The notes under the pieces are model-generated. The model was not told where the DNA came from. It saw only the letters and a list, made by a program, of their open reading frames with translations, and did not search any database. DNA of 64,000 bases from NCBI RefSeq assembly GCF_003261055.1, contig NZ_CP030073.1, positions 2,542,001 to 2,606,000 of the forward strand, in the 5' to 3' direction. Of this stretch, positions 1-7,794 are shown piece by piece; position 1 is the first letter of the stretch; each line of letters opens with the position of its first letter. The DNA comes from Streptomyces cadmiisoli. Its GTDB lineage: Bacteria; Actinomycetota; Actinomycetes; Streptomycetales; Streptomycetaceae. Both the position numbers and the translations under genes were made by a program.

Positions 1-1
1 T

Positions 2-457
2 ACTCCCACGGGAGATTCCACGCCGGACGAACTGCGGGCCGCCGCGGCCGACTTCACGTGGCTGCTGAACCGTTTCGCGACGGAGACCGCGGGCGTCGTC
101 GACGCCATCGCCGTGTCCTCCGACGGCCTGCTCATCGCCGTGGCGCAGCTGCGGGAGCGGGCACACTCCGAGCGGCTGGCGGCGATCGTCTCCGGCCTCA
201 CCAGTCTCGCCGCCGGCGCGTCCGGCAACTACGGCCTGGGGGCCCTCAACAAGGTCATCATCGACCTGGAGGGCGGCCATGTGCTGGTCTCCGCGATCGG
301 CAGCGGTGCCGTGCTCGGCGTGGTCGCCGACAAGGAGGCCAAGCTGGGCAACATCGCGTACGAGATGACGCTGTTCGCCAACCGCGCCGGTGCCGCGCTC
401 AGCCCGCAGCTCGTGCTCGAACTGAAGAACACCGTCGGCGTCCCGTCGACGGGCTGA
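2..457 (+). CDS. cvnB: Roadblock/LC7 protein of a conservon (5' truncated by window edge)
   Basis: The frame is open from base 2, so the true start lies outside the window. The visible 151 residues form one roadblock/LC7 (MglB-like) domain, from the segment ELRAAAADFTWLLNRF to a C-terminus ending in VGVPSTG. Such domains regulate or scaffold small Ras-like GTPases at the membrane. The gene is followed by a DUF742 gene (34 bp gap, with a GAGGAGG ribosome binding site) and a GTPase gene, which is the invariant B-C-D order of Streptomyces conservons. The sensor kinase-like CvnA is expected just upstream, outside the window. Function as part of a G-protein-like membrane complex is family knowledge, not shown here. 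Confidence 0.9.
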   Translation, partial: TPTGDSTPDELRAAAADFTWLLNRFATETAGVVDAIAVSSDGLLIAVAQLRERAHSERLAAIVSGLTSLAAGASGNYGLGALNKVIIDLEGGHVLVSAIGSGAVLGVVADKEAKLGNIAYEMTLFANRAGAALSPQLVLELKNTVGVPSTG

Positions 458-491
458 CCGGTCCCCGCCCGGTCGAGGAGGAAGACACCCC

Positions 492-932
492 ATGGCGGAC
501 GGCCGCGCTGTGAGCAGTGCCGGCGAGGACGGCTCCACGCCCCCGGGCCCCGTCCCCGCCGTGCGGCCCTTCCTCGTCACCTCCGGGCGGGTGGCCGGCG
601 CGGGCGAGACCGCGTCCGGCCGGACGATCCCGGTCGAGACGCAGGTGGTCGCCACCGCCGAAGGGCTCGACCTCCTCGACCGGCTGTCCTTCGAGCGGCA
701 CGACATCGTGGCCGCCTGCCGGCAGCCGCAGTCGATCGCGGAGATCGCCGCCCGGCTGCGGCTGCATCTCAACGTCGTCCGGGTCCTCGCCGAGGACCTG
801 CGCAGCGCCGGTCATCTGGCGGTGTACGTGCCGAACACCGCCGTCACCCACGACGCGTCCGTCCTGCGAAGGGTTATCGATGGCCTCCGCGCCATCCCCG
901 ACTCCCGGGGGGTACTCCGTGACACCGACTGA
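492..932 (+). CDS. cvnC: DUF742 protein of a conservon
   Basis: The 146-residue product matches the DUF742 (CvnC) type: a flexible N-terminus, the segment VRPFLVTSGR at about 24-33, then a winged-helix-like region with ARLRLHLNVVRVLAEDL and a C-terminal RRVIDGLRAI segment. It probably bridges the roadblock protein and the GTPase in the membrane complex. The start ATG is chosen because a GAGGAGG ribosome binding site lies 9 bases upstream. Its 3' end overlaps the proposed GTPase start by about 50 bases, which implies translational coupling. Confidence 0.9.
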   Translation: MADGRAVSSAGEDGSTPPGPVPAVRPFLVTSGRVAGAGETASGRTIPVETQVVATAEGLDLLDRLSFERHDIVAACRQPQSIAEIAARLRLHLNVVRVLAEDLRSAGHLAVYVPNTAVTHDASVLRRVIDGLRAIPDSRGVLRDTD

Positions 933-1518
933 ACCGCTCACCATCGGCGCGGCCGCGCGACGAGCCGTACGGCCGCCGCTGCCGGTGAAGATGGTCATCG
1001 CGGGCGGCTTCGGCGTGGGCAAGACCACCGCCGTGGGGGCGATCTCCGAGATCGAGCCGCTCACCACCGAGGCGGCGATCACCGAGGTCGCGGCGGGCGT
1101 GGACGATCTGACCCACACCCCGCGCAAGACGACCACCACGGTCGCGATGGACTTCGGCTGCATCACCATCGACCCCACGCTGAAGCTGTACCTGTTCGGG
1201 ACTCCGGGCCAGGACCGGTTCGGCTTCATGTGGGACGACATCGTCGAGGGCGCGGTCGGCGCGCTGGTCATCGTCGACACCCGCCGGCTCGACGACTGCT
1301 ACGCCGCGGTGGACTACTTCGAGCACCGGCAGGTCCCGTTCGCCGTGGCGATCAACGCCTTCGACGGGAACGTCGAGCACGCCCTGGAGGAGGTCCGCTG
1401 GGCCCTGGACGTCGCCGACCATGTCCCGCTGGTCGTGTTCGACGCCCGCGAGCGCGGCTCGGTGCGGGACGCGCTGCTCGTCGTACTGGAACTGGCGCTG
1501 GCCCGCACCGAGGGGTGA
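880..1518 (+). CDS. cvnD: Conservon small GTPase (CvnD)
   Basis: A Ras/MglA-like small GTPase of 212 residues. The P-loop GGFGVGKTT is at about residues 42-50, a TTTTVAMDFG switch I segment follows, and FGTPGQDRF is the switch II/G3 motif. AINAFDG sits at the G4 position in place of NKxD, a substitution I believe is usual in this family. The ATG at 880 has GAAGGG 5-11 bases upstream; a GTG at 919 is an alternative start that would avoid most of the overlap with the DUF742 gene. No cytochrome P450 gene (the usual E component) follows; transcription meets the convergent transporter operon instead. Confidence 0.92.
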   Translation: MASAPSPTPGGYSVTPTEPLTIGAAARRAVRPPLPVKMVIAGGFGVGKTTAVGAISEIEPLTTEAAITEVAAGVDDLTHTPRKTTTTVAMDFGCITIDPTLKLYLFGTPGQDRFGFMWDDIVEGAVGALVIVDTRRLDDCYAAVDYFEHRQVPFAVAINAFDGNVEHALEEVRWALDVADHVPLVVFDARERGSVRDALLVVLELALARTEG

Positions 1519-1540
1519 GCCGTCCGGCCGCCGTCCGGCC

Positions 1541-1562
1541 GCCGCCCGCCGGGGCGGGCGGC
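1541..1562. terminator. Bidirectional hairpin terminator
   Basis: A perfect 10-bp inverted repeat (GCCGCCCGCC pairing with GGCGGGCGGC) with a 2-base spacer lies between the convergent GTPase and transporter genes. There is no T-run, which is usual in Streptomyces terminators. Confidence 0.7.
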
Positions 1563-1569
1563 CCGGGGC

Positions 1570-2238
1570 TCAGCCGCTGCGGCGCACTCCCCTCGACACC
1601 GTGAGGCGTCCGACCGCCCAGAACACCGCGAGGGTGGTCAGCGCCATCACGGCGACCAGCGTGGCGCCGCCCACCACCTTCTCGTAGTCGCGCTGGTAGA
1701 GGCCGTCGACGATGTAGCGCCCGAGACCGCCGAAGCTGACGTAGGCGGCGATGGTGGCCGTGGAGACGATCTGGATGGCCGCGGAGCGCAGGCCGCTGAG
1801 GATCAGCGGCAGCGCCACCGGCAGTTCGACCCGGAACAGCACCTCGGCCTCGGCCATGCCCATCCCGCGTGCGGCGTCCACCGGCGCGGGGTCGACGGAG
1901 CGCATCGCCTCGTAGGTGGTGACCAGGATGGGCGGCACGGCGAGGACGACCAAGGGGATCATCACCGGCGCCATGCCGAGTCCGAGCAGCACGAACAGCA
2001 GCACCATCAGGCCGAAGCTGGGCAGGGCGCGGCCGGCGGTGGCGATGAGCGCGAGGGTGTTGCCGCCGCGTCCGGTGTGCCCGGTCAGCAGTCCGACGGG
2101 GAGCCCCACGGCGGCGGCGATACCGAGTGCCATCAGGGTGTACTGGATGTGCTCCAGGACGCGGGTCGGGATGCCGTCGTAGCCCTGCCAGTGGGCGCTG
2201 TCGCTGAAGAAGGCGTCGACGAAGTTCAGTACGTTCAC
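1570..2238 (-). CDS. OpuC-type ABC transporter permease (second)
   Basis: An integral membrane permease of 222 residues with about five to six hydrophobic segments and the EAA-type coupling loop (DAARGMGMAEAEVLFRVELP). It resembles the OpuCB/OpuCD (ProW-like) permeases that import glycine betaine, choline or carnitine. The start GTG overlaps the stop of the preceding permease gene by 4 bases (GTGA), so translation is coupled. It is the last gene of a three-gene minus-strand operon. The substrate is inferred from family only. Confidence 0.88.
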   Translation of the reverse strand: MNVLNFVDAFFSDSAHWQGYDGIPTRVLEHIQYTLMALGIAAAVGLPVGLLTGHTGRGGNTLALIATAGRALPSFGLMVLLFVLLGLGMAPVMIPLVVLAVPPILVTTYEAMRSVDPAPVDAARGMGMAEAEVLFRVELPVALPLILSGLRSAAIQIVSTATIAAYVSFGGLGRYIVDGLYQRDYEKVVGGATLVAVMALTTLAVFWAVGRLTVSRGVRRSG

Positions 2239-2957
2239 CGGGCGGCGTCCTTCAGGGCGAGCGCGGCGGGTCCGGGCCGGGCGTCGGCGCCGGTCCTGGC
2301 GCGCCCGGTCTTCCCGGTGCCGCGGGGCATCCAGGGGGTCAGCAGCACACGCAGGCCGATCAGTACGGCGTCCACGAGGACGGCGAGCACGGCGGTGCCC
2401 ACGACCGAGAGCCACACCAGGCGCGGCTGGTTGTAGATCATGCCGCTGTTGAGCAGGTTGCCGAGGGCGCCCTGGTTCCCGATCAGCATGCCGACGCTGA
2501 CGAGGGAGATGCTGGACACCGACGCCACCCGCAACCCGGCGAAGATCGCGGGAGCGGCGATCGGCAACTGGACCAGCACATAGCGTCGTACGGGCCCGAA
2601 GCCCATGGCGGTGGCGGCGTCGAGGGTCTCCCGCGGCACCGAGCGGACGCCGTCCACGATCGCCGGGACGAACACCACCAGGCTGTAGACGGCCAGCGGG
2701 ATCATCACCGTGATCTCGCTCATGCCGGTGTAGTCGATGAGGACGACGAAGAAGGCCAGCGACGGGATGGCGTACAGCACCGTCGTCACCCACAGCACGG
2801 GCGGGTACAGCCAGCGCAGCCGCACGCACAGCTGGGCGACGGGCAGGGCGACGAGCAGCCCGGCCAGGACCGGCAGCAGCGCTTCGCGCAGGTGGAGCCC
2901 GACCAGGCCGAGGTAGCTGTTCTGGAGGTCGCTGGGCATGTCGAAGAATTCGGTCAT
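2235..2957 (-). CDS. OpuC-type ABC transporter permease (first)
   Basis: A 240-residue permease with the same fold as its downstream neighbour. It has a coupling loop (DAATAMGFGPVRRYVLVQLP) and hydrophobic segments from about residue 25 to 215, followed by a basic, Ala/Pro-rich cytoplasmic tail (RTGADARPGPAAL) of about 35 residues. It overlaps the ATP-binding gene by 4 bases (ATGA) and the next permease gene by 4 bases. Two different permeases probably form a heterodimer with the CBS-domain ATPase, as in Bacillus OpuC. Confidence 0.88.
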   Translation of the reverse strand: MTEFFDMPSDLQNSYLGLVGLHLREALLPVLAGLLVALPVAQLCVRLRWLYPPVLWVTTVLYAIPSLAFFVVLIDYTGMSEITVMIPLAVYSLVVFVPAIVDGVRSVPRETLDAATAMGFGPVRRYVLVQLPIAAPAIFAGLRVASVSSISLVSVGMLIGNQGALGNLLNSGMIYNQPRLVWLSVVGTAVLAVLVDAVLIGLRVLLTPWMPRGTGKTGRARTGADARPGPAALALKDAAR

Positions 2958-4093
2958 CGCGCGACCTTCTCCGCCCCGCCGTCCGCACGCCGTTCGGCGT
3001 GGGCGCCGCGGATCGCCTCGCCGATGGCCTGCTGGGAGACGACTCCGGCCGCGCGGCCCTCGCCGTCCACGGCGACGGCCCAGCCGGTGGGCGAGAGCAC
3101 GGCGCAGTCGAGGGCGGCGCGCAGCGAGTCGGTGCCGGCGACGAACGGCCGTCCGTGCGGCAGCAGCCGCTCCGGCACGATGCTCCCGGCGGTCAGCTCC
3201 CGCGGGGCGCTCCAGCCGAGCGGCCGGCCGTCGAGGTCGGTGACGAGCAGGTAGCGCACGTCGCCGACGGAGCGCGCGGCGATCTGTTCGGCGCTCGCGT
3301 CGACGGCGACGATCGGCGCGGTCAGCAGTTCCAGGCCCGCGGAGGGGAAGAAGGACAGCCGCCGGATGCCCCGGTCGGCGCCGAGGAAGTCCTCCACGAA
3401 CGCGTCGGCGGGGCTGGTCAGCAGCTCCGCGGGCGGCGCGAACTGGGCGAGCCGGCCACCGGTGCGCATCACGGCGACCATGGTGCCGAGCTTGACGGCC
3501 TCGTCGATGTCGTGGGTGACGAAGACGATCGTCTTGCCCAGTTCGCCCTGGATGCGCAGGAGTTCGTCCTGAAGGCCCTTGCGGACGACCGGGTCGACGG
3601 CGGAGAACGGCTCGTCCATCAGCAGCACGGGCGGATCGGCCGCCAACGCGCGGGCCACGCCGACGCGTTGCTGCTGGCCGCCGGAGAGCTGGTAGGGGTA
3701 GCGCTTGGCCAGGGAGGCGTCGAGGCCGACGCGTTCCATCAGCTCCCGGGCGCGGGAGCGCGCCTTCTCCTTGCCCCAGCCGAGCATGCGGGGCACGGTG
3801 GCGATGTTGTCCACGATCGTGCGGTGCTGGAAGAGTCCGGCGTTCTGGATGACGTAACCCATGGACCGGCGCAGGGTGTTGACCGGCTGCTGGAGGATGT
3901 CGACGCCGTCGAGGAGGATCCGGCCCTCACTCGGCTCCACCATCCGGTTGATCATGCGCAGGGTCGTCGTCTTGCCGCACCCCGAAGGACCGACGAGGAC
4001 CGTGATCGACCGGTCCGGTATCTCGAGTGACAGACGGTCGACCGCCACCGTGCCGTCCGGGTACCGCTTGGTGACTGAATCTATCCGTATCAA
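2954..4093 (-). CDS. OpuC-type ABC transporter ATP-binding protein with CBS domains
   Basis: An ATPase of 379 residues: Walker A GPSGCGKTT at about 35-43, Q-loop near 83, signature LSGGQQQR near 140, Walker B LLMDEP, and H-loop VFVTHD. A C-terminal region of about 120 residues fits a CBS pair, which in OpuA/OpuC-type transporters senses ionic strength. I choose a TTG start (4093) because it gives the family N-terminus MIRIDSVTKRYPDG and has GAAGGG 12-17 bases upstream. An upstream GTG at 4105 would place that ribosome binding site against the start codon. No binding-protein gene adjoins the operon. Confidence 0.9.
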   Translation of the reverse strand: MIRIDSVTKRYPDGTVAVDRLSLEIPDRSITVLVGPSGCGKTTTLRMINRMVEPSEGRILLDGVDILQQPVNTLRRSMGYVIQNAGLFQHRTIVDNIATVPRMLGWGKEKARSRARELMERVGLDASLAKRYPYQLSGGQQQRVGVARALAADPPVLLMDEPFSAVDPVVRKGLQDELLRIQGELGKTIVFVTHDIDEAVKLGTMVAVMRTGGRLAQFAPPAELLTSPADAFVEDFLGADRGIRRLSFFPSAGLELLTAPIVAVDASAEQIAARSVGDVRYLLVTDLDGRPLGWSAPRELTAGSIVPERLLPHGRPFVAGTDSLRAALDCAVLSPTGWAVAVDGEGRAAGVVSQQAIGEAIRGAHAERRADGGAEKVAR

Positions 4094-4444
4094 AACGCCG
4101 AACACCCTTCGGGCTTGGCTGTCGTTGCTCGCCCGTGCCGTGGCGGCGGGCCGTTGCGGGGAGAGTCTAGACCGGTCGCGTGACCGAACTCTGGCGGGAT
4201 CCGGCGCTCCTTCACCGTTCCATGACAGGGTCCGACCGCCCCGGACGTCCACGAGAGGCGCCCCGTGCGTCCCGCGGCGCGGTGCAACGGCGGTGGAACG
4301 CCGGCGGATCGGCCGTACGGCGCGTCGGTCCGGCCCGGGGCCCGTCGTCAAATTCCCGCCTGCCCCGCCCTTCGGGCAGCGACAGCAATGTGACGACAGG
4401 CCCTCGGACCGACCCCGCACCGCCGCACCGCTCCTGTCACCCCG
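4094..4444. other. Intergenic region upstream of the OpuC-type operon
   Basis: The 351 bases separate the start of the ATP-binding gene from the end of apbE, both on the minus strand. On the minus strand a TAGACT -10-like hexamer lies near 4165-4170, with no clear -35. It would give a leader of roughly 65 bases. A GC-rich stretch near 4330-4350 may form a hairpin after apbE. I see no convincing gene here. Confidence 0.4.
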
Positions 4445-5167
4445 TCACGCCGCGAGCGGCAGCCCGGCGGTTCGCCGCACCCGGCGCCGTGTGTCCACGG
4501 CGTACACCTCGCAGCCCTCGCGCCGGGCCGCCCAGGCGACTCCCTCGGGACCCAGCGCGAACGCCGCGGTGGCCGCGGCGTCCGCCTCCGTCAGGGTCGG
4601 GGCAACCACGGTGACGCTGAGCAGGCCGGTCGCCGGACGTCCGGTGCGCCCGTCGACGATGTGCCCGCCCCGCTCGTAGAGCGCGGAGGTTGCCACCGCA
4701 CCGTCGGTCAGTTCCAGGACGGCGCACACCCGGCCCGCGTCGTCGGGGTGCCGCACACCCACGCGCCACGGCCCGCCGGCGACGACCACGTCTCCCCCGG
4801 CGTTGAGGCAGAACCGCCGTACCCCGGCGGCCGTCAGCAGCTCCGCCGCCCGCTGCACCGACCAGCCCTTGACCACCGCGCACGGGTCGAGGCCGCGCCC
4901 GGGCAGACGGGCGTCGAAGGCGCCGCCGGTCGCCACGCGGTACCGCTCGCACAGGTCGAGCACCTCGGTGAGGTCGGCGCCGACCTCGCCGGGGGCGATC
5001 TCGCCGCGGTCGAGCCGGGACACCTCGCTGCCCTCCTTGAACGGGCTGAACCGCTCGTCGGCCTCGCGCAGCCACGCGAACACGGCGTCGGCGAGCCCCT
5101 CGGGGACCTCCTCGTCGTCGATCCTCAAGGAGACGGGGAAGCCCATCACGTGCTCGACCCGGCGCAC
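4445..5167 (-). CDS. apbE: FAD:protein FMN transferase (ApbE family)
   Basis: ApbE enzymes attach FMN from FAD to a threonine of a target protein outside the membrane. The 240-residue product has the segment FSPFKEGSEVSRLD, the conserved DPCAVVKGWSVQRA, NAGGDVV and the GHIVDGRTG region near 165. It is shorter than the usual 300-350 residues and shows no clear signal peptide or lipobox from the GTG at 5167. Its most probable target is the FMN-binding protein encoded one base upstream. The weak ribosome binding site makes the start uncertain; an ATG seven codons downstream is possible. Confidence 0.88.
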   Translation of the reverse strand: MRRVEHVMGFPVSLRIDDEEVPEGLADAVFAWLREADERFSPFKEGSEVSRLDRGEIAPGEVGADLTEVLDLCERYRVATGGAFDARLPGRGLDPCAVVKGWSVQRAAELLTAAGVRRFCLNAGGDVVVAGGPWRVGVRHPDDAGRVCAVLELTDGAVATSALYERGGHIVDGRTGRPATGLLSVTVVAPTLTEADAAATAAFALGPEGVAWAARREGCEVYAVDTRRRVRRTAGLPLAA

Positions 5168-5168
5168 G

Positions 5169-5594
5169 TCAGGCGCCCCGCGCGTCGATGGCGGCCTGGA
5201 GGGAGTCCTGGTACGCCTCGCTGGTGATCGTCGCGCCGGACACGGTGTCGATGTCCGCGCTCTGCGCCCGGAGCGTCTCCTCGATCAGCGTCGGCACCGC
5301 GGCCGTGGTCTGCGGGTGGTTCGGCTGCTTCAGCATCCGCACGACACTGATCGCCTCGCCCTCGAAGGTCACCTCGACCTGGACGTCGCCCTTCTCGGTG
5401 GCGACGGTCGGGCCCGCGACGACGAGGGAGGCGGCGCCCGAGGCTCCCGCCGACGGGGTGCCGGAGGCGGTCGCGGCGGGGGGCGGCGCGGGCCGGTCGG
5501 GCCCGGCGGTGGCCGTGCCGTCCGCGGGTGCGTACCGCCAGACGGGGACGATCCCCGCGACGGTCAGGACCAGGACGGGAAGTGCTCGCTTCAC
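5169..5594 (-). CDS. FMN-binding domain protein, membrane-anchored flavinylation substrate
   Basis: A 141-residue protein with an N-terminal signal anchor (LPVLVLTVAGIVPVWRYA, about residues 5-22), then a 35-residue Ala/Pro/Thr linker, then an FMN_bind domain. The motif SGATITSEAY near residues 119-128 contains the threonine that ApbE flavinylates in RnfG/NqrC-type domains. The protein therefore probably carries covalent FMN on the outer face of the membrane. It sits between the flavocytochrome gene and apbE on the same strand, which supports a shared role in extracytoplasmic electron transfer. Confidence 0.9.
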   Translation of the reverse strand: MKRALPVLVLTVAGIVPVWRYAPADGTATAGPDRPAPPPAATASGTPSAGASGAASLVVAGPTVATEKGDVQVEVTFEGEAISVVRMLKQPNHPQTTAAVPTLIEETLRAQSADIDTVSGATITSEAYQDSLQAAIDARGA

Positions 5595-5613
5595 GGTGTG
5601 TTCCCCGTTTCCG

Positions 5614-6951
5614 TCAGCCGGCCAGGCTGAAGCGCTCGAAGTGGATCTGCCGCCTGGGCACGCCCAGCTCGCGCAGGCTGCGCAGCACGGCGGCCGTCAT
5701 ACCGGGCGGCCCGCACAGGTAGACGTCGCGGTCGGTGACGTCGGGGACCAGCCGGGCCAGTTCGTGCGGCGCCAGCCGGTCCGGGGCGACGGGGCCGGTG
5801 ACCAGGTGCAGTTCGGCGCCCTTGGCCTCGGCGAGTTCGCGCAGCTCGTCGTGGAGCACGGCGTCCCGTTCGGTGGCCACGCGGTGGATCACCACGGCAT
5901 GGCCGTGCAGTTCCTCCAGCAGGGCCCGGATCGGGGTGACGCCGACGCCGCCCGCGATGAGCAGCGCGTCGGGCCGGGTGCGGTGCAGGGTGGTGAAGGC
6001 GCCGTAGGGGCCCTCGGCGAACACCCGGGTGCCGGGCCTGAGCCGGCGCAGCGCGGCGCTGCCGTCGCCCGCGGCCTTCACGGTCAGCCGCAGGGTGCGG
6101 CCGTCGGGGGCCGCCGAGAGGGAGAACGGGTTGGCCTGCCACCAGCGGTCGGGGGTGAGGAACCGCCACAGGAAGAACTGGCCGGCCCGCGCCGGCAGCC
6201 GGTCGAGGTCGCGGCCGGTGACATGGACGGAGACGACGTCGTCGTTCTCCGGGACGACGGCCGAGACCCGCAGCCGGTGACGGTGGTTGCGCCACAGCGG
6301 CAGCACCAGGCGGCCCAGGGCGACGGAGCCGAGCGCGACGCTCCACAGGGTCCACCAGTACGCGGTGGCCGCGGGCGAGGAGACGAAGGTCGACCCGGCG
6401 GCCACCTGGTGCGAGAAGGCGAGCACGACGGCGACATAGGTGTACAGGTGGATGAAGTGCCATGTCTCGTAGGCCAGCCGGCGCCGGGCGGAGCGCGCCG
6501 AGACCGCGCCGACGGCCATGATCAACGCCAGTGCGACGACCGCGCGCAGCACGCCCTCGACCGTCTCGGCGAGGTCGACCAGCTGGTTCACCGGGTCCAG
6601 GCCCGAGGAGTCGGCGTAGCCGAGGACGATGAACACCACGTGCGCCACCAGGGTCCACAGCAGACCGAAGCCCACCCAGCGGTGCCACAGGGTCAGCCGG
6701 TCCATGCCGATCCGGCGGTCGAGCCAGGGCAGCCGGGCGACGAGCAGCAGTTGGAAGGCCATGAGCAGGGCGCCGTACAGCCCGGCCGCCCGGCCCAGGA
6801 CGATCAGCGCGTTGGAGGCGAATCCGGCCTGCGCGAAGAAGACGGTGACCACGGCCGCGTTGGCGGCGAGCACGGCGTACAGGCCGGCGCGGGCCATCAC
6901 CTTCGGGCGTATCGCCGCGGTGGGCGCGGGCGGTGACTGGACGGTCGTCAC
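5614..6951 (-). CDS. Ferric-reductase-like flavocytochrome (heme membrane domain plus FNR domain)
   Basis: About 445 residues. The N-terminal half has six hydrophobic segments with His residues suited to heme binding (LTLWHRWVGF, LVAHVVF, ETWHFIHLYTY, AFSHQV). The C-terminal half is a ferredoxin-NADP reductase-like domain: RAGQFFLWRF and NPFSLSAAP for FAD, GGVGVTP for NAD(P)H, and CGPPGM near the end. It likely carries electrons from cytoplasmic NAD(P)H across the membrane to the FMN-binding protein. I choose GTG 6951 because GAGGAG lies 9 bases upstream; the TTG at 6960 would touch that site. Confidence 0.9.
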   Translation of the reverse strand: MTTVQSPPAPTAAIRPKVMARAGLYAVLAANAAVVTVFFAQAGFASNALIVLGRAAGLYGALLMAFQLLLVARLPWLDRRIGMDRLTLWHRWVGFGLLWTLVAHVVFIVLGYADSSGLDPVNQLVDLAETVEGVLRAVVALALIMAVGAVSARSARRRLAYETWHFIHLYTYVAVVLAFSHQVAAGSTFVSSPAATAYWWTLWSVALGSVALGRLVLPLWRNHRHRLRVSAVVPENDDVVSVHVTGRDLDRLPARAGQFFLWRFLTPDRWWQANPFSLSAAPDGRTLRLTVKAAGDGSAALRRLRPGTRVFAEGPYGAFTTLHRTRPDALLIAGGVGVTPIRALLEELHGHAVVIHRVATERDAVLHDELRELAEAKGAELHLVTGPVAPDRLAPHELARLVPDVTDRDVYLCGPPGMTAAVLRSLRELGVPRRQIHFERFSLAG

Positions 6952-7047
6952 GGACGGCAACTCCTCGATCGGGGCCTCAGGACACCGAGCTTCGCCGCCG
7001 GGAGCTGTCGAATCGCTGTCGTACGACTTTCAAGTGGATATCGATGT

Positions 7048-7071
7048 GGGCCCGGGGTCGCCACCGGGCCC
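7048..7071. promoter_or_regulatory. Inverted repeat in the divergent region before the response regulator gene
   Basis: GGGCCCGG and CCGGGCCC flank an 8-base spacer, 34 bases before the response regulator start and within the divergent region shared with the flavocytochrome gene. It could be an operator or a leader hairpin; the sequence does not decide between these. Confidence 0.4.
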
Positions 7072-7104
7072 GGTGCCGGTGAACGCCTGCCGCACTATGA
7101 ACGG

Positions 7105-7794
7105 GTGGAAAAAGTACGACTCCTGGTCGTGGACGACGACCCGCCGATCGCCGATCTCGTCGCCACGGTCGCCCGCTACGAGGGCTGGGAGGCGGTCACC
7201 GCGAACTCGGGCGAGCAGGCGCTGAGCCGCGCCGCCGAGTTCCGCCCGGACATCGTCGTGCTCGATCTGATGCTGCCCGACATCGACGGCTTCGGCGTCC
7301 TGGACCGGCTGCGCGGGTCCGGGGCGATGGTGCCGGTGGTGTTCCTCACCGCGCGGGACGGGGTGGCCGACCGGGTGGCGGGGCTGACCCGCGGCGGGGA
7401 CGACTACCTGGTCAAGCCGTTCGCCGTGGAGGAGCTGATGGCCCGGCTGCGGACGGTGCTGCGGCGCGCCGCGGGGCCCGGGTTCCAGCGGTCCGTGCTG
7501 CGGGTGGCCGATCTGACGATGGACGAGGACACCCGTGAGGTGCGGCGGGGCGGGAGACTGCTGACGCTGACCCCGACGGAGTACGAGGTGCTGCGCTATC
7601 TGATGCGCAGGTCGCCGACCGTGCTCACCAAGGCGCAGATCCTCGACCACGTGTGGGAGTACGGCTTCGGCGGCCGCTCCAACGTCGTCGAACTGGTCGT
7701 CAGCCGGCTGCGCCGCAAGCTGGACGAGACCGGCGCGCCGCTGATCCACACCGTGCGCGGCTTCGGATACGTGGTCCGGCGGGCCGCCGAGTGA
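7105..7794 (+). CDS. OmpR/PhoB-family response regulator
   Basis: The 229-residue product has a complete receiver domain: acidic pocket D10-D12, phosphoacceptor D54 in VVLDLMLPD, T82 and K104 in DYLVKPF. It is followed by a winged-helix DNA-binding domain with LTPTEYEVLRYLM and the terminal HTVRGFGYVVR. Its stop overlaps the GTG of the kinase gene by 4 bases, so the two form a cognate pair. It is transcribed away from the flavin electron-transfer genes and is a reasonable candidate to control them, but this is inference. The start GTG has only a weak ribosome binding site. Confidence 0.93.
   Translation: MEKVRLLVVDDDPPIADLVATVARYEGWEAVTANSGEQALSRAAEFRPDIVVLDLMLPDIDGFGVLDRLRGSGAMVPVVFLTARDGVADRVAGLTRGGDDYLVKPFAVEELMARLRTVLRRAAGPGFQRSVLRVADLTMDEDTREVRRGGRLLTLTPTEYEVLRYLMRRSPTVLTKAQILDHVWEYGFGGRSNVVELVVSRLRRKLDETGAPLIHTVRGFGYVVRRAAE

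Noticed and set aside
1570..2988. One long minus-strand gene covering both permeases
   Set aside because: The frame is open but its N-terminal half is a shadow of the first permease; the real second permease begins at GTG 2238 with a 4-bp overlap.
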